A stretch of DNA of 64,000 nucleotides. Origin: Paguma larvata. Lineage: Eukaryota > Chordata > Mammalia > Carnivora > Viverridae. The DNA lies in contig CM057832.1 of NCBI GenBank assembly GCA_030068075.1, positions 73,871,502 through 73,935,501 of the forward strand, written 5' to 3'. The first letter of the stretch is position 1. The number at the start of each line of letters is the position of its first letter. The notes under the pieces were generated by a model. It did not search any database. It worked only from the letters and a program-made list of their open reading frames with translations, and was not told the origin of the DNA. This document shows, piece by piece, positions 23,757-35,238 of the stretch. Both the position numbers and the translations under genes were made by a program.

Positions 23757-24580
23757 CTGAACAGATGGAGGGGAAACAAAAGAAGGAAAAATGTACAAAA
23801 TTAACCACGGAGCTAATATAACCTAAGATATTTTACTTAAAAAAAAAAGTAACTGAGTATTTTGGCTCCTAGGGGACCAGGAGTATAAGAATTCATTTAA
23901 TAAAAAGTACAATATCTATATTCTTATAGTTGAAAGGTTTTCATTGTAGGGAATAATTTTTCAGTATTTTGTATATTTGAGTGAATAGAGACTACTCTCT
24001 GGGATGTCACTGCAAAAGCAGGAAGCATAGACTATGGATAACTATGAGTCAGAATGTGTTTAATTTTCCCAAAGGCTCCTTTCGGTATCTGTCGAAGCTC
24101 TCAGACTTGGGGGCTATAGAGATCCTATTACAATAAACAAATGCTTATCGTTAGAACCATTTTTGGAAAAGGGCAGTCTTTTAGAATGATTCTGCATTCT
24201 GTTATCAAAACCACACGCTTGTGTTAACTGTCCGACGTCTGACTTTTTCCAGAGTTACCAACTCCTGTGATGACAGTGTATTGAAGCTCTACACCAAGTG
24301 TGCCATTTTGATTCCTTTAGTGGAGTTTTGAAAGTCCTGGGCATCTGTCAACATTGGAGTCTACCCGGAGAGAATTACCGGTACATCTAGTATGAGACTA
24401 TGGGAATTTGTTTTGGAGGGAATAGAAAATTCTAACCAATTATAAGCTCACAATTCATGATAAAGCATTATAATAAGTTTATATATATATATATATGCAT
24501 AAAACAAAATTAATATAGATGCGCATAGAGGTCTCCTACCCTCACCCTACTGGAATATTTGTTTGAGCTGAGTGTGATTA

Positions 24581-24598
24581 GGATGTCCATCTTCTCTG
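24581..24598. repeat. Direct repeat (likely target-site duplication), copy 1, of tRNA-half insertion
   Basis: The 18 bases ggatgtccatcttctctg recur at 24642-24659 with a single A/G difference and bracket the tRNA-Arg half. Confidence 0.75.
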
Positions 24599-24637
24599 TC
24601 TAGAAGTCCAATGCGCTATCCATTGTGCAACAGAGCC
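24599..24637 (-). pseudogene. Retrotransposed 5' half of tRNA-Arg(TCT)
   Basis: On the minus strand the sequence from 24637 reads GGCTCTGTTGCACAATGG and continues through ATAGCGCATTGGACTTCTAGA. This matches the 5' half of tRNA-Arg(TCT): acceptor strand, complete D-arm and anticodon stem-loop with the TCT anticodon. It stops just 3' of the anticodon loop, with no T-arm or 3' acceptor strand. An 18-nt direct repeat with one mismatch (ggatgtcc[a/g]tcttctctg on plus) flanks it at 24581-24598 and 24642-24659, like an L1-type target-site duplication. Four extra bases (24638-24641) lie between the tRNA start and one repeat. It cannot encode a functional tRNA. Confidence 0.8.
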
Positions 24638-24641
24638 AGGT

Positions 24642-24659
24642 GGATGTCCGTCTTCTCTG
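24642..24659. repeat. Direct repeat (likely target-site duplication), copy 2, of tRNA-half insertion
   Basis: The 18 bases ggatgtccgtcttctctg match 24581-24598 at 17 of 18 positions. Confidence 0.75.
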
Positions 24660-27600
24660 AATCACGTCTCCCACATGCTTCTGCCTCTGCAGAACGGCTG
24701 ACCCGTGTTACCCAAAATAACCAGAGTCTAGTGTTCACTTCTGATTTACCACATGAACATCCAGAACCATTCACCTTCAAGGTGTGAGCCTGCTGAGGCT
24801 GTGGATAAAGACAGCACTAACCCCATGTTGCACATGCAGAATCTTAACATCAGTATAATAGATTGAACCACATGAAATTGCAAACATTCAACTATTTTTG
24901 TGTCCGTAACTTGGCACTCTCAAATGATCTAACCTACTGTTTCATACTTAATTAAATCCCTAGTTCAAATCCAATTTAAAAATCACACCCTTGGATTATG
25001 GGCTCTGAAGCTACCTCTTTTCTCTTTGTGATTTCCTGCCAAGAGTCTGCTGGTTCCTACGGGACAAAAAAGATAAAGAGAACTTCCATAGGGGTGGGGC
25101 AAAAATGTTTCTGCCTTTTACAACTTCGAGTTGTAAAGTTTAAGGGAAGGAGAATGTTTGGGAGAATGTAATGTGCATTTGGTGGTTTTACAGCTATAGG
25201 TCAATACGGAGCACAAACCCTGGATCTGGTGGAATTGTGGAATCTTAAGACCATAAAAGGGTCAAACTTCTAAGCCACGTTCTTCTCAGGCACTTTATGA
25301 AACCCTAGCAAACCCATTTCCACCAAGATTCGTTCAGAAAAGATCCTATTTTTCAGGGGGACAAAGTTCTCAGATATAGGTAGGGAGATTTGAAGAGAAC
25401 AGTGAGGCGCTGCTCCCTCCTTTCAGCAATTGCTGTACATCCCTGACATCCTCACATGACATCGCTCCAGCATCCAGAGGCTTGACGAGAGCCTGGCATA
25501 TAGTGAATTCTAAATATGTATTTGTTGAAAGAATGAATGAGTGGCTAAGTGCGTTCATATTTGGCAACATTCCTACTTTACATATCCGTCTGGATCAGCA
25601 ATCTAAAAATAAAAAGTACCAACGACGGGTTCAGATATTGGAAGAAATGTTCTCCAATCCCATTTGTATTGTTCAGACATGGCTTTATTACTGGAACCAC
25701 TTTGGGTATTACAGTTTGAGTTTAAAACACAGATTTGGATGGTGTTGGTATTTGAAATACATGGACCCTGTAAAGGAATTAACATAAGTGTCTTGATCCT
25801 GGGCAGCTTTCCCCACAGGTTTGGTCCAGGATGACACCAAGCTTTGCTCACATTTCGAATAGCCTTGGTAGTATTGCAGCTCATTTAGCTTTGACTGATA
25901 ATTTGGATATCCCATTGATTTAAATACCATGGGTAAATATTTGGTTACTTGCCCAGAGTCTCAGAATTTAAAGTATTGTGATGATATATAAGAGAAGCCG
26001 GTTCTAATAGTAGAAGGGCTGATATTTTTGCTGGGCGCTACGCCTGTCATGTGATAATATGAGACAAGATTTAAAGTGCAAGAAACTTAGAGAGGTTCCA
26101 ATTGGCTTTTATTTACACTTAAGAGCAATTCACTGTTTCCAGAACATCTCCTGCAGGTTATTTTGTTAGAAGAGAAGATAGACTAATGTGAAGATATTGC
26201 ATGTCAGGAAGAAAGGAAAGTTAAAGGTGGAAGGCATGAGGGGGAGAAAGGATTGCTGGAACGGATGAAAGAAAGGCTGAGGGGCTCTGAAAAGAAACTG
26301 ATTGAAGTTCACTTCAACATGTTTCTTACTGTAGCTGTTGGGGGAGGGGTGTTGAATATAGCTTTGGGTTCAGTTTGGTAGAGAACTGGCAAAGAACTCA
26401 GAGTGAATCTTCACCAACAGAGCTGAGCTGGAGGTTGGCATTTCCAAAAGGGTTCAGACCTAAATCTTCACAAAATTACAATTACACAAAGGTGAGGTTC
26501 CTACAGACTGATGGGAAATGCTGACGGTGTGAAGGTGGGCCTCCCTAGTCAGAGGGTGTCAGTCTTTTATTAAAGCCTGTTGATATAGAACTGCATCTGT
26601 TCAGTCCCTTGTTTTTAGCACTGTTTCATGTGCCAGCTGTGCTAATACAAGTATGAGCGACATTGTGCTCTTAATAGGAGAGAACCCTGCTAATCAGAAC
26701 TTGCTCAACAATACCCTCTCTGGCGGGCCTTTTCTGCTTTCTTATTGCTACAAGTGATGTTTCTTCTCTGACTTGTGGTAGAATTCCTTTCTTCATTTGG
26801 TCTTTAGTGTTTTCTTGTTTTATAACACATAAGCACAGATCCCTCTGTTAGACTGTAAACTGCTTGAAGGCAAGCATCATACAATCATTTCTTGCATTTT
26901 CCATGGCAGCTATGGGTAGCAACCTGTACCTGTGAGAGGCACAATGCAATTTTGGGAAGATGCGGAGTAAACAAACTTTTAAACACAAAATGCAGAGGGA
27001 ATATCAAAGCTTTTTATGTGCGGATTGGTCCACGTAACTATAGGATGCTTAAAACATTTTAGACATTCGTTTGGAATTCAAAGGAATCCTTAATTTTGTA
27101 CTATGCATGAAGATTTAGTATGTTTTAAGTGTGAAAGGGATTTTAGATGCAGTCTTGTCTATGTGTCCCTCTTTTTTTTTTTTTTTTTTTTACAAACAAG
27201 GAGAGACTTAAAAAGGTGAAGAGATGGGTTTAATATCTTCACCAAGAGGTGAAGAGATAGTTCATTAATAGCAAAGTGGGAACTAGGTGCCCTCCTTGCT
27301 GTCCTGGCACTCTTTCTACTGAACCATTCGTTCAGTTATATTGTATGCCTTCTACGTGCCAGATGCTCTTGTATTGCGTGAAGCTAGTGCTCAGTTAGAA
27401 ACTGTTCACGGCTCTCTAGGACATAGAGTTATGGACGAGATAGGTATCAAGTTTGAGGACACCTGTAAAGGGGTTAAGTGGAGGCTCTAAGGATGGACGA
27501 ATGGAGAGGTCCCAACCGAGACAGGGAGATTGGGGCAGCCCTCATGGAGGGAATGATGTTGAAATGGAGACCTAAAAAGTAATTAGTGGTCAGGCAGACA

Positions 27601-27685
27601 ACGAGTGGGGAACGTCTCCAGTGAAGTCTTTGAACAACTAGAGAAATCCACATGCCGGCAGGAGGAAGTAGGTACAAATAATAAC

Positions 27686-27787
27686 AGTGGTGGTAGTAGT
27701 AGTAGTAGCAGTAGTAGTAGTAGTAGTAGCAGTAGTAGTAGTAGTAGTAGCAGTAGTAGTAGTAGTAGTAGTAGCAGTAGTAGTTAG
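27686..27787. repeat. (AGT)n microsatellite with periodic AGC interruptions
   Basis: AGT repeats are interrupted by AGC after blocks of six, six and seven AGT units, giving a 21-24 nt higher-order period. A plus-strand poly-serine frame across it is an artefact. The same repeat contains TAG stops in another frame. Confidence 0.95.
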
Positions 27788-27794
27788 GGTAGTA

Positions 27795-27960
27795 GTTAAT
27801 ATTTGTTGAGTGCTTCTTATGTGCCCAGCCCTGTTTTAAGTGATTTATTATTTTATCTCCTTTAATCTCATTTCATTTTCACAATAACCTTAAAAGTAGA
27901 AAACTTTTATCACCATCTTGTAGATGAGGAAGGAAACAGAAGGAGCAGCCTCGTGAGAAA
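27795..27960 (-). repeat. MIR, reverse
   Basis: Starts atatttgttgagtgcttctt and continues gtgcccagccctgttttaag, then tagatgaggaaggaaacag. Confidence 0.7.
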
Positions 27961-28201
27961 ATTTGACATAGATCCACTTCGTTGACGTAAGAAACACAAA
28001 GAAATCATTTTAATTTACACAAAGAAATGTGTTATCGCCCATTTTTCTGCAAATGCACAATACTCTCAATTTGTTCTTCATTTTTCTTGGTTTTCTTACA
28101 AGCAAGAATAAAGATGAATAATTCTCTTTTACCAGAACCAAATAAAAACAGAAGCAAAAACAGAAACCTAGGGTTTTCTTTGAAATTTCTCAATTTTTAA
28201 A

Positions 28202-28397
28202 AAAGTTTATTTATTTTGTGTGTGTGAGAGAGAGAGAGAGCGGGAAGGGCAGAGAGAGAGGGACAGAGAATCTCAAGCAGGCTCCACACTGGCAGCGCAG
28301 ACCCCTACACAGGGCTCAGACTCACGAACTGTGAGATCATGACCTGAGCAGAAACCAAAAGTCAGATGCTTAACTGACGGAACCACCCAGGTGCCCC
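28202..28397 (-). mobile_element. Can-SINE, minus orientation
   Basis: Ends aaccacccaggtgcccc. Imperfect duplications tgaaatttctcaatttttaa (from 28181) and tgaaatctcccaattcttaa (from 28398) flank it. Confidence 0.93.
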
Positions 28398-29075
28398 TGA
28401 AATCTCCCAATTCTTAAATTTGGCTTAAATGTTAAAAGTATCACGGGAGTCAAATAAAATATGAACCTGACTCATGTGAGGTCAAAGTTGGGCAGGCATA
28501 TGAGGGGAGTCAAGGGTCACCTACAGAGGACCTTTGAGATCATGGAATATAATCCAATGACAGAAGAGACTTAGACTTTTTAAGGTAGGACACAAAAAGT
28601 TCTATTTTTATGTTGAAACCATTCCTTTGTTTCTATAGTAAGGCTCTAACAACTTCTAAATGGCATAGCTCAAGGCTGAGGAGACCTTGACACAGCCTCT
28701 ATTTCAATATTTCTCTTAAAGACTGAATGTGTCTTCCTTAACATCCTAGCTTTTCACTTTTACTTCAACAAATCTTAGCTTCACTGACTGTCTCATATCT
28801 GACATCATGTCTGCATGACCTTTCTTTCTCCTTCTCTGGAAAGACACCTCTTAGCTTCTCTCTCATCTCCTTAGGGGCAGTGAGTCTATGTCTACAATAA
28901 TGTGAACTCGTTTCCTGACAAGAAGCAGAAGCTTCAAGGTTATACACACGCTCCAAAGAACAGCTGCCTAATAACCCCTTGTCCCTGGAGATGAAGCTTC
29001 TGAGTCAAACCAAATTATGGCCAGTGGGAGAACAGGTTTGAAGAAAGGAAGAAGAGAATGGCCAGATTTCCTCAC

Positions 29076-29212
29076 CTACTCCACAGGAAGTGCAGTTGGA
29101 AGGCTCATTTCCTTGGCATTCTTGGCAGGTGTAATGGCATAGATGGCATTGGTTCTGAAATTCAAATTTCCCTGAGGGACATTTGAAAACGCAGCGGCCA
29201 TTGTCGAAAATC
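29076..29212 (-). CDS. PCSK5: PCSK5 internal coding exon b (137 bp), furin-like cysteine-rich repeat
   Basis: On the minus strand a pyrimidine-rich acceptor (gctcttcctccag) ends at 29213. The exon has 1 nt completing the Arg codon, 45 complete codons starting IFDNGRCVFKCPSGKFEFQN and ending NCTSCGV, then 1 nt (G) before the donor gtgagg at 29075. Eight cysteines form the CxxC/CxxxC pattern of the PC5 cysteine-rich domain. An NCT sequon near the end (N-X-T) is a possible N-glycosylation site. Phase 2 in and phase 1 out fit exons a and c exactly. The domain lies C-terminal to the catalytic and P domains. In PC5/PACE4 the Cys-rich region is known to tether the enzyme to heparan-sulfate proteoglycans and TIMPs at the cell surface, so that role is inferred here. 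No internal stop, frameshift or missing cysteine is visible. Confidence 0.93.
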
Positions 29213-30034
29213 CTGGAGGAAGAGCACATTTCAGAGTTTGTAAGGGTGATTTTCTGGAATGACTATAAGTATTAGAACATGTGGTGTTCATGTTTCACTG
29301 CACAGACTTGGTTTCATTGTTCCAGAAACAAGGGGGATGCCTGGGACTGATCATCTTAGAACATGTGGAATATTAGTCATGTACCCATCCTTGGCCCAAG
29401 GTTTGGACCCAAAGGCAGGCATGCCAGAAACTGGCTCAGAACATAATTGTGATTCTGGTTCCAAATAAGCTAACCAGTGCCTGCAGGGATTAAACCCATA
29501 TTGTGGGGCCCAGCCAAACATAGTCAACAGTCAGATGGAGACTGAAAGTCTTAAACTTTCAAGACACTAAATAGGTCTTTGAATCCAGAGGCCTTGGAGA
29601 AAATATTCTTCCTTTAATTATCAGCATGCCCACACTTTACAAGGAAATGTCAACATTAAGGGCTCTCAAAGGGTAAAACGAAACACTGTCCTGTAGCTTA
29701 CATGCTACTTATAAACTTGGCCTATGCATATGGCAAGTAAACTTATTTTGAGTGTCATTTTTGCAAGTGCTTCTTGATGCACAAAGTACCATTTTTTAAA
29801 TCTTGTTTGCAAACACCTGCAAGGATCCCACAGATAAGATAGCATGTGGGCTTATAAAACCTTTGATTTCATACACATACAATCCATATCATAATATTTT
29901 CATAGTTTTGCTTCTTTTCTTCCTTTGCAAAGCAATTCCAAGAGCAAATGTGATGAAGTAAGTTGTATCCAAGAATTTTGCTCATTCAAATACAAAATGT
30001 TCATCAAGTGCAAGAGTCAGATAGGATGGAGTAA

Positions 30035-30165
30035 GTGGCAGGGTGCCACCCCCAGAGTTTCTAATTCAGTAAAGTCTTTGGGGGAGGGAGCTGAGAATTT
30101 GTTTTTTCAGTTCCCGAGTGACGCTCTTGCTGCCGGTCTGAGGACACGTGTTGAGAGCCACTCTT
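30035..30165 (+). repeat. hAT-type nonautonomous relic (MER3-like)
   Basis: Contains agagtttctaattcagtaaa, gagctgagaatttg and gctcttgctgccggtctga, and ends gttgagagccact. Confidence 0.6.
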
Positions 30166-31940
30166 CTCCCTTCTGCTCACTGAGAGTATGGGTTACTATG
30201 GAATCTGTTAAATGACAGGTAGTGCCAAATTGGGTCCATTAGAGTTTCCTTCCAGTAGTCGTTATTGTTATCATTTGTGAGGTTAACTGAGCATGTAGTG
30301 CGCATGTGCCCCCGAGGGTATAATGTTGGCATCCAAGCCTGAGAGAGTGGAGGGCCTGTCAGCTAAAGTAGAGCTTCTTTCTCTCTCTACCACCTCCTTC
30401 CACCCAAGCTGAACATATCACAGAGGGTCAGGTGTAGGTCTGGGGTGCCCTGGCTTGGCTGAATCCCAACATTTTCATAGCTAGAGGCAGCCCCAAACTG
30501 GGGGAAGTCCATTTCAGTCATGGGTTGGGAGGAAGTAGAGTAGGAGCAAGGCAACCTGACCTAGCGTGTTGTTTACAATCTTCCATCTTGTCGCCACACC
30601 CTGAAAGCCCATGTCATTTGCCTCTGTTGGGAACAATGGGATTAAAGCCAACAACATGACTGGGAAAGCCACTTCGTTCTCACATTCTCTGCCTTCTTTG
30701 GTTACCATACCCAACACTACTGGAGTGAACCATCCTTTTGGCCACTGTAGAGTCTGGAGTCTCAGCTCTAAACAGACACGTATGCACATCTGGTCATCCA
30801 TGTCAAAACAGATCCCCTGCACCATGGTGTATAATGAGAAGGGTGTGCTCCCAGCCCAGACTTTTAGTTGATGGCACTAATGCCAACTGGGAATATCCCA
30901 GCCCCACCCTGGCTCTGGTTTCTGAGCTAGAAGATTTTTCAAGGAATAATTTGGATGAGACTAGTTAAAAAAAAAAAAAACAACCAAAAACCTCCCTTTA
31001 AGAAAAACTGTTAAGAGCTTTCCGAGGTTTTTAAACAAGGAAGCTGCTAGATGCTCTCCTCAAAGGAAGAATGGGGATATTTATTTGTGAGGATTCTTTT
31101 GTCTTTCCTAAATTCAGTTGAAAAAGGAAGAAAAAGTATCTCATTATCGTTGTCTTTTATAGAATGAGATGACGGATTTGTTTAGGGGGAAATCATTTCT
31201 CTTGGGAGAGGTGATCTAATACCCTCAATGATGGGAACCATTTAGAAGCATCCAGAAAGTGGGGGTGGTGGACTGGGGAGTGAAGCCGATGGTGTAATAC
31301 TTTTGTGTTTATGTATGGATGAGTCTGCCTTTCTTACTTGAGTACTTACTTGATTTTTAAGAAAATGCCAAGCACATAATGGTGCTTTAAAATACCTGCC
31401 TTCATATCTACCCTAAGGAAAGCATAGGCGATATACACAGTTGTTTGTGTATATATGTGATTCTTTCTAGAGATCTAAAAAGAGAAGGAAAACATTTGTG
31501 CTTAGGTAAAGGCATTGAATTACATCATCCCCTGTACCCCCATCCCCATCAAGGAAAATTGCTAAAAAGCTTGAGAGAAGTAGCATTTTAAGTGGCAGAT
31601 TTTCCGCTGACACCAATAAATCTTCCCTGGTGGAGGAGAATAAATACCTTGCTCCAAGCTCCATGGGGCTGATGACAATTTCCTTTAAAGCCAACTCAAG
31701 CCATCTCCAGGACAGCCAGTCATCCAATCAGTGGATTTCTGAGAGAGTCAGGCAAGCTCATCTCTGCAGGGGAGGCATTTCTTCCCCCAAGTCACGCATG
31801 GTCTTAGCCTTTTCATAAGCGACGAACCATTTCAGGTCCAACAGCGCTTATGGAAAGAGAGAAGTTGGCAAAACGGAGTGCTAAAGAGCTGGGGAGAGGT
31901 AATGTTCTCAATGTTGGCACTAAATTTTCTAGACATCCTC

Positions 31941-31965
31941 TGTGTGTGTGTGTGTGTGTGTGTGT
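31941..31965. repeat. (TG)n microsatellite
   Basis: About 12 uninterrupted TG units. Confidence 0.95.
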
Positions 31966-32449
31966 CTGATGTGAATTGAAACAGAAGAAATGGAAGTCAG
32001 GGTTAGTTGATTCTCTGCTGATTATTGGTTTGGCCTAAAAAAGCTATCACAAGGGCACTTACCATAATTTCTTGGTTCTTTAATGTTAAAGCAATGAAAT
32101 CTGGCAAAAACAAGTCTTTCTTTACCCCTGAATTCATTGAAACAGATCAAATAAGACATTTGAGGGTGGGTCAGAACAGAGGTAACTTTTAATGCTTTTA
32201 ATGAGTTCATTGAGTCTGTAACTCCTTCAATTCTGGGTCAGACATCTAGCTTGGGCCATGAGGACCATGGTCTTGCAAGGCTATGTGTGTTAGACAGCAG
32301 TGCCAAAGGAGGCCCTTGCTTCTCCAAATTTTCCATAGTCTCTAAGGAGCTAAACCCAAGAGTTTCTGGAAATGTAAAGAGAAAATTAGAATATAAAGAG
32401 AGGGCTTCCTAAAGTTTGACTTTCTGTTAAAATAACTTCAGGGTTACAT

Positions 32450-32700
32450 TATTTTTAAAAATTTTATTAAGGAAAAAAGTAAACATACATAAACTAAACA
32501 TATATACTAGACATAACAGTACCCTTCCTCCTGTATTCACTCTCAATTTTGGTACATGGCCAATCTTCTTTATATTCCCATCAACTTACTTCCCTCACAT
32601 ATTATTTTGAAGCAAATCCATATTTAAATATTAAGACTCTTCTACTAGATAAAATCTCCTTTAGAGATTATCTTTTTTCTACCAGGACTAGAGATATTCC
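32450..32700 (-). repeat. Old L1 3'-UTR fragment, reverse
   Basis: ttttattaaggaaaaaagta, ttggtacatggccaatcttc and tattttgaagcaaatccata resemble an L1M-type 3' UTR in reverse. Confidence 0.55.
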
Positions 32701-34104
32701 AAAGCTTAAGACGAGGAAGAAACTCGGACAAACCAATTGTCCTGGTTGTTGTTTGTCTCCTTACCCCTAAGCCTTGCCTCAGATACATTTTTTTTTGTCA
32801 TTCTCTGTCCTACTGTGGACATGGGAAGTGTCCCCACTAGAAACTGCCTCCCCAAGCTCAGTTCCGTCACTTGTAAGTGATGATTCCCATTGGCTTCCAG
32901 TTAGTTTCAGACAAGGGAAAACACCAGCAGGAGATCTGAGGGTGGGAGGAGAGAGAGATTGGGGATATTTATTCTCCCTGGAAATGGAATTCTGCTTTCT
33001 CCTTCCATGGTTCTGGAGTGGCCGTGTCCCCTACAACTCCCTTTTCTCTCGGGCATCCCCTCTTCCAGGACCGCAGCTTTTGCTTCAGATCTAGGATGTT
33101 AAAGCTGCTCCCCTCTTGCTTGTCCCTGAGTGGTTTACCATCCCTTGAATTTGACCTTCTGAGCTACTCGTAAGAATTCATCAACCTTGCACCTAACTCA
33201 GAGCTGGACATAAAGCAGGCACTCAAGACCATTTTGAATGGATCTGATTCCACTCAGGAAAATGCTCTGGAAAATACTTAAGAAAAGTACTTTGCTTCCC
33301 TTTTGAGAACAAATAAGTCAATACCAACATCTTTCAAAAATAGTTGTTGTTTTTTTCTCTTCATCTCATCCTTGTTCTAGGAAAATGCAGATGAAAAAGC
33401 ATCAGGTAGTTCATTGCCATGACATGATGCCCTTTCTTGGACACCTTTGCAAGATATTTTCATCAAGGAAGAGAAATGAGCAAAATGGAGTGCTCAGGGA
33501 GATGAGAAAAATATTCTTCCTGGGAAACAAGATTTCCTTAAGAGGACACCTTAATTCAAGATCCACATATACACTTTTCTTTCTCCAAAAGCTGAATCAT
33601 GGGCTGCTTAAGACAGTTAAACTATCCCCCATGGTCCTGGAGCTATAACTCTGATCTTTGTGTACCAGTGGGTTTCAATTTTTTAAATGGCTGTTTATGG
33701 TAGTATAGTTTTTTTTTTTCTCACTTCTGATGAGCCTCGGACAATCATGACTTTTGCAGTATACACCAGATGATGGTAGTTGCCTTAGTAAACATGCTAG
33801 CAAGTTCCCTTATCTCAAAGTTGTCCAAACATGGAATGGGATTTGATTGTTGATGCGGTGAGGAGTTAGGAGAAAGAGGACCCATATTCAGAATGATGTC
33901 TCTACCTAAGAGTATGTCTTGAAACTGCTTTAGAGCAAATTCAATATTTAGAGGCATAGATATCTTAAAGAGTCATTTGGAAAATGTCACCCCAGTTAGC
34001 ACTGAAAATTCTTAAAACTGTTCTTTTGTGTCTGTTTCCTTTCCCCCGTCCATCTCTCCCTTCTTTCTCTTCCTGAGGGGGCTATTTGGAAAGCCAAGCC
34101 CATG

Positions 34105-34270
34105 ATATTGATTACACACTTTATCAAATTCAATACAAGACACATTTTTTTGAATTGTTACTATGTGTTGATCACTGTGGGGGAATAAGGAGACAAATAC
34201 ACCACGGTTCCTTCTCAGGATATTATAGTTCTGAGCCAAAATTAAATGAAATGGCTGTTGTACAAAGCAG
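34105..34270 (+). repeat. L2-like fragment
   Basis: tgttactatgtgttgatcac followed by gaataaggagacaaatac resembles the L2 3' region (…ctatgtgccaggcactg… plus …gaataagacacag). Confidence 0.4.
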
Positions 34271-34534
34271 AGGGAATGTCCATCCTAGGGAGTCACCTCA
34301 TGCTCAACAGCCTTGTCATACTGGTCTGAAGAGAGACCGCTTCCTACGTAGTTAGCAGAGCAGTGATTGGGCTATTCATTCAAACATTCAGTCAGCAAAA
34401 ATGTTAAGTGCTCCAATCAGAGGAATGTTGACCAAAAATACAACAGGCTTCCAACTCTCTACACTAGAAACTCCCTGTGTATTAGCAGAGATTCTCATCC
34501 CATTCAAATGCTTGTTATTTCCTCATCCATTCAC

Positions 34535-34625
34535 CTACCAAACATTTATTGAGTGCCTCCTATTTTCCTTGCACTGTGATAGGTAATGGAGATTCAAAGA
34601 TGAGTATTTCAAGGGGCTTATGGAA
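34535..34625 (+). repeat. L2-like fragment
   Basis: acatttattgagtgcctcct followed by gcactgtgataggtaatgga is the typical L2 3' text. Confidence 0.5.
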
Positions 34626-35135
34626 GTATTGCCCATCTATAGAGGTATCGAGATTTGTAACTTAATGTTTTAAAATGTCACAGGTGCTCTTATCGAAGTT
34701 TATACAGAGCACAGGAAAATATACAGAGGAGAAGGTTAATTCTGTGAAGAGGTCAAAATGCCTTCTGTTCTATGACTCTAGAAAAATGAGTAGATATTTG
34801 ATCAGCAGATGGAGATGATTGGTGCACAGAAGGGGATGTAGTTGCAGGCATAAGAGGCACCGTCATCTTCACTGACATCTTTCATTGACATCTTTCATTG
34901 AAAGCCTCTCTAGTCCCAGGGAACTATTTCTTGCAGGGGGTACTGGGCATCATGGGGAGAAGATGTTACAGAGGTGGGCTGTGGCCAGACCACGGAGAGT
35001 TTTTGTGTCATGGGAAGGTGTTTGGTTCTTTTTCCTGCAGGCCCAAGGGGGTGTCTTTAAGGTTGTAAACACCTCCTCTCTCCAACCTGCCACCCATGAG
35101 CTCCCAACCACAGGAGATACTGAAAAGCCACTCAC

Positions 35136-35238
35136 CTGGTGATGGGGCAGCCAGTGCAGTCTTCCTGAGTGGGCCCCCAGCACTTGGCACACGAGGCTTC
35201 ACATATCTGGCAGTGGCCATGCTCATCCACGTATTCTC
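35136..35238 (-). CDS. PCSK5: PCSK5 internal coding exon a (103 bp), first PC5B-specific exon
   Basis: Read on the minus strand, a polypyrimidine stretch and an AG acceptor (35240-35239) precede the exon. It has 2 nt of a split Gly codon, 33 complete codons beginning EYVDEHGHCQICEASC and ending CTGCPIT, and 2 nt (AG) of a split Arg codon, followed by the donor gtgagt at 35135. Six cysteines have the spacing of a furin-like (FU) cysteine-rich repeat. From knowledge of the family, PCSK5 encodes a calcium-dependent subtilisin-like proprotein convertase. Its long isoform PC5B carries an extended array of these repeats before a transmembrane segment and acts in the secretory pathway. This segment matches the part directly after the isoform A/B divergence point (roughly residue 880 of about 1860). 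Acceptor phase is 1 and donor phase is 2, so skipping this exon alone shifts the frame. FRAS1 and PCSK6 also have FU repeats, but the residue-level match is to PCSK5. Confidence 0.93.

Larger units (their letters stand above)
23757..29075 (-). other. PCSK5: PCSK5 intron between exons b and c
   Basis: This 5.3-kb intron has consensus GT/AG ends on the minus strand. It holds the tRNA-Arg half at 24.6 kb, a short TA run (24479-24496), a TAG-type microsatellite, an old MIR and one Can-SINE. Nothing was recognised in 24700-27300 or 28420-29070. Confidence 0.85.
29213..35135 (-). other. PCSK5: PCSK5 intron between exons a and b
   Basis: This 5.9-kb intron has consensus GT/AG ends on the minus strand. 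It has no Can-SINE. It contains a MER3-like hAT relic near 30.1 kb, a GT microsatellite at 31.9 kb, an old L1 3'-UTR piece near 32.5 kb and L2-like pieces near 34.1-34.6 kb. The remainder looks unique. Confidence 0.85.

Noticed and set aside
24599..24637. Functional tRNA-Arg gene
   Set aside because: Only the 5' half is present. The T-arm, 3' acceptor strand and terminator are missing.
27605..27787. Plus-strand frame with a long poly-serine tail
   Set aside because: Produced entirely by the AGT/AGC microsatellite. No start context or upstream coding.
34950..35226. Minus-strand frames overlapping exon a in other reading phases
   Set aside because: These are shadows of the real exon. Splice borders and cysteine pattern support only the frame used in the annotation.
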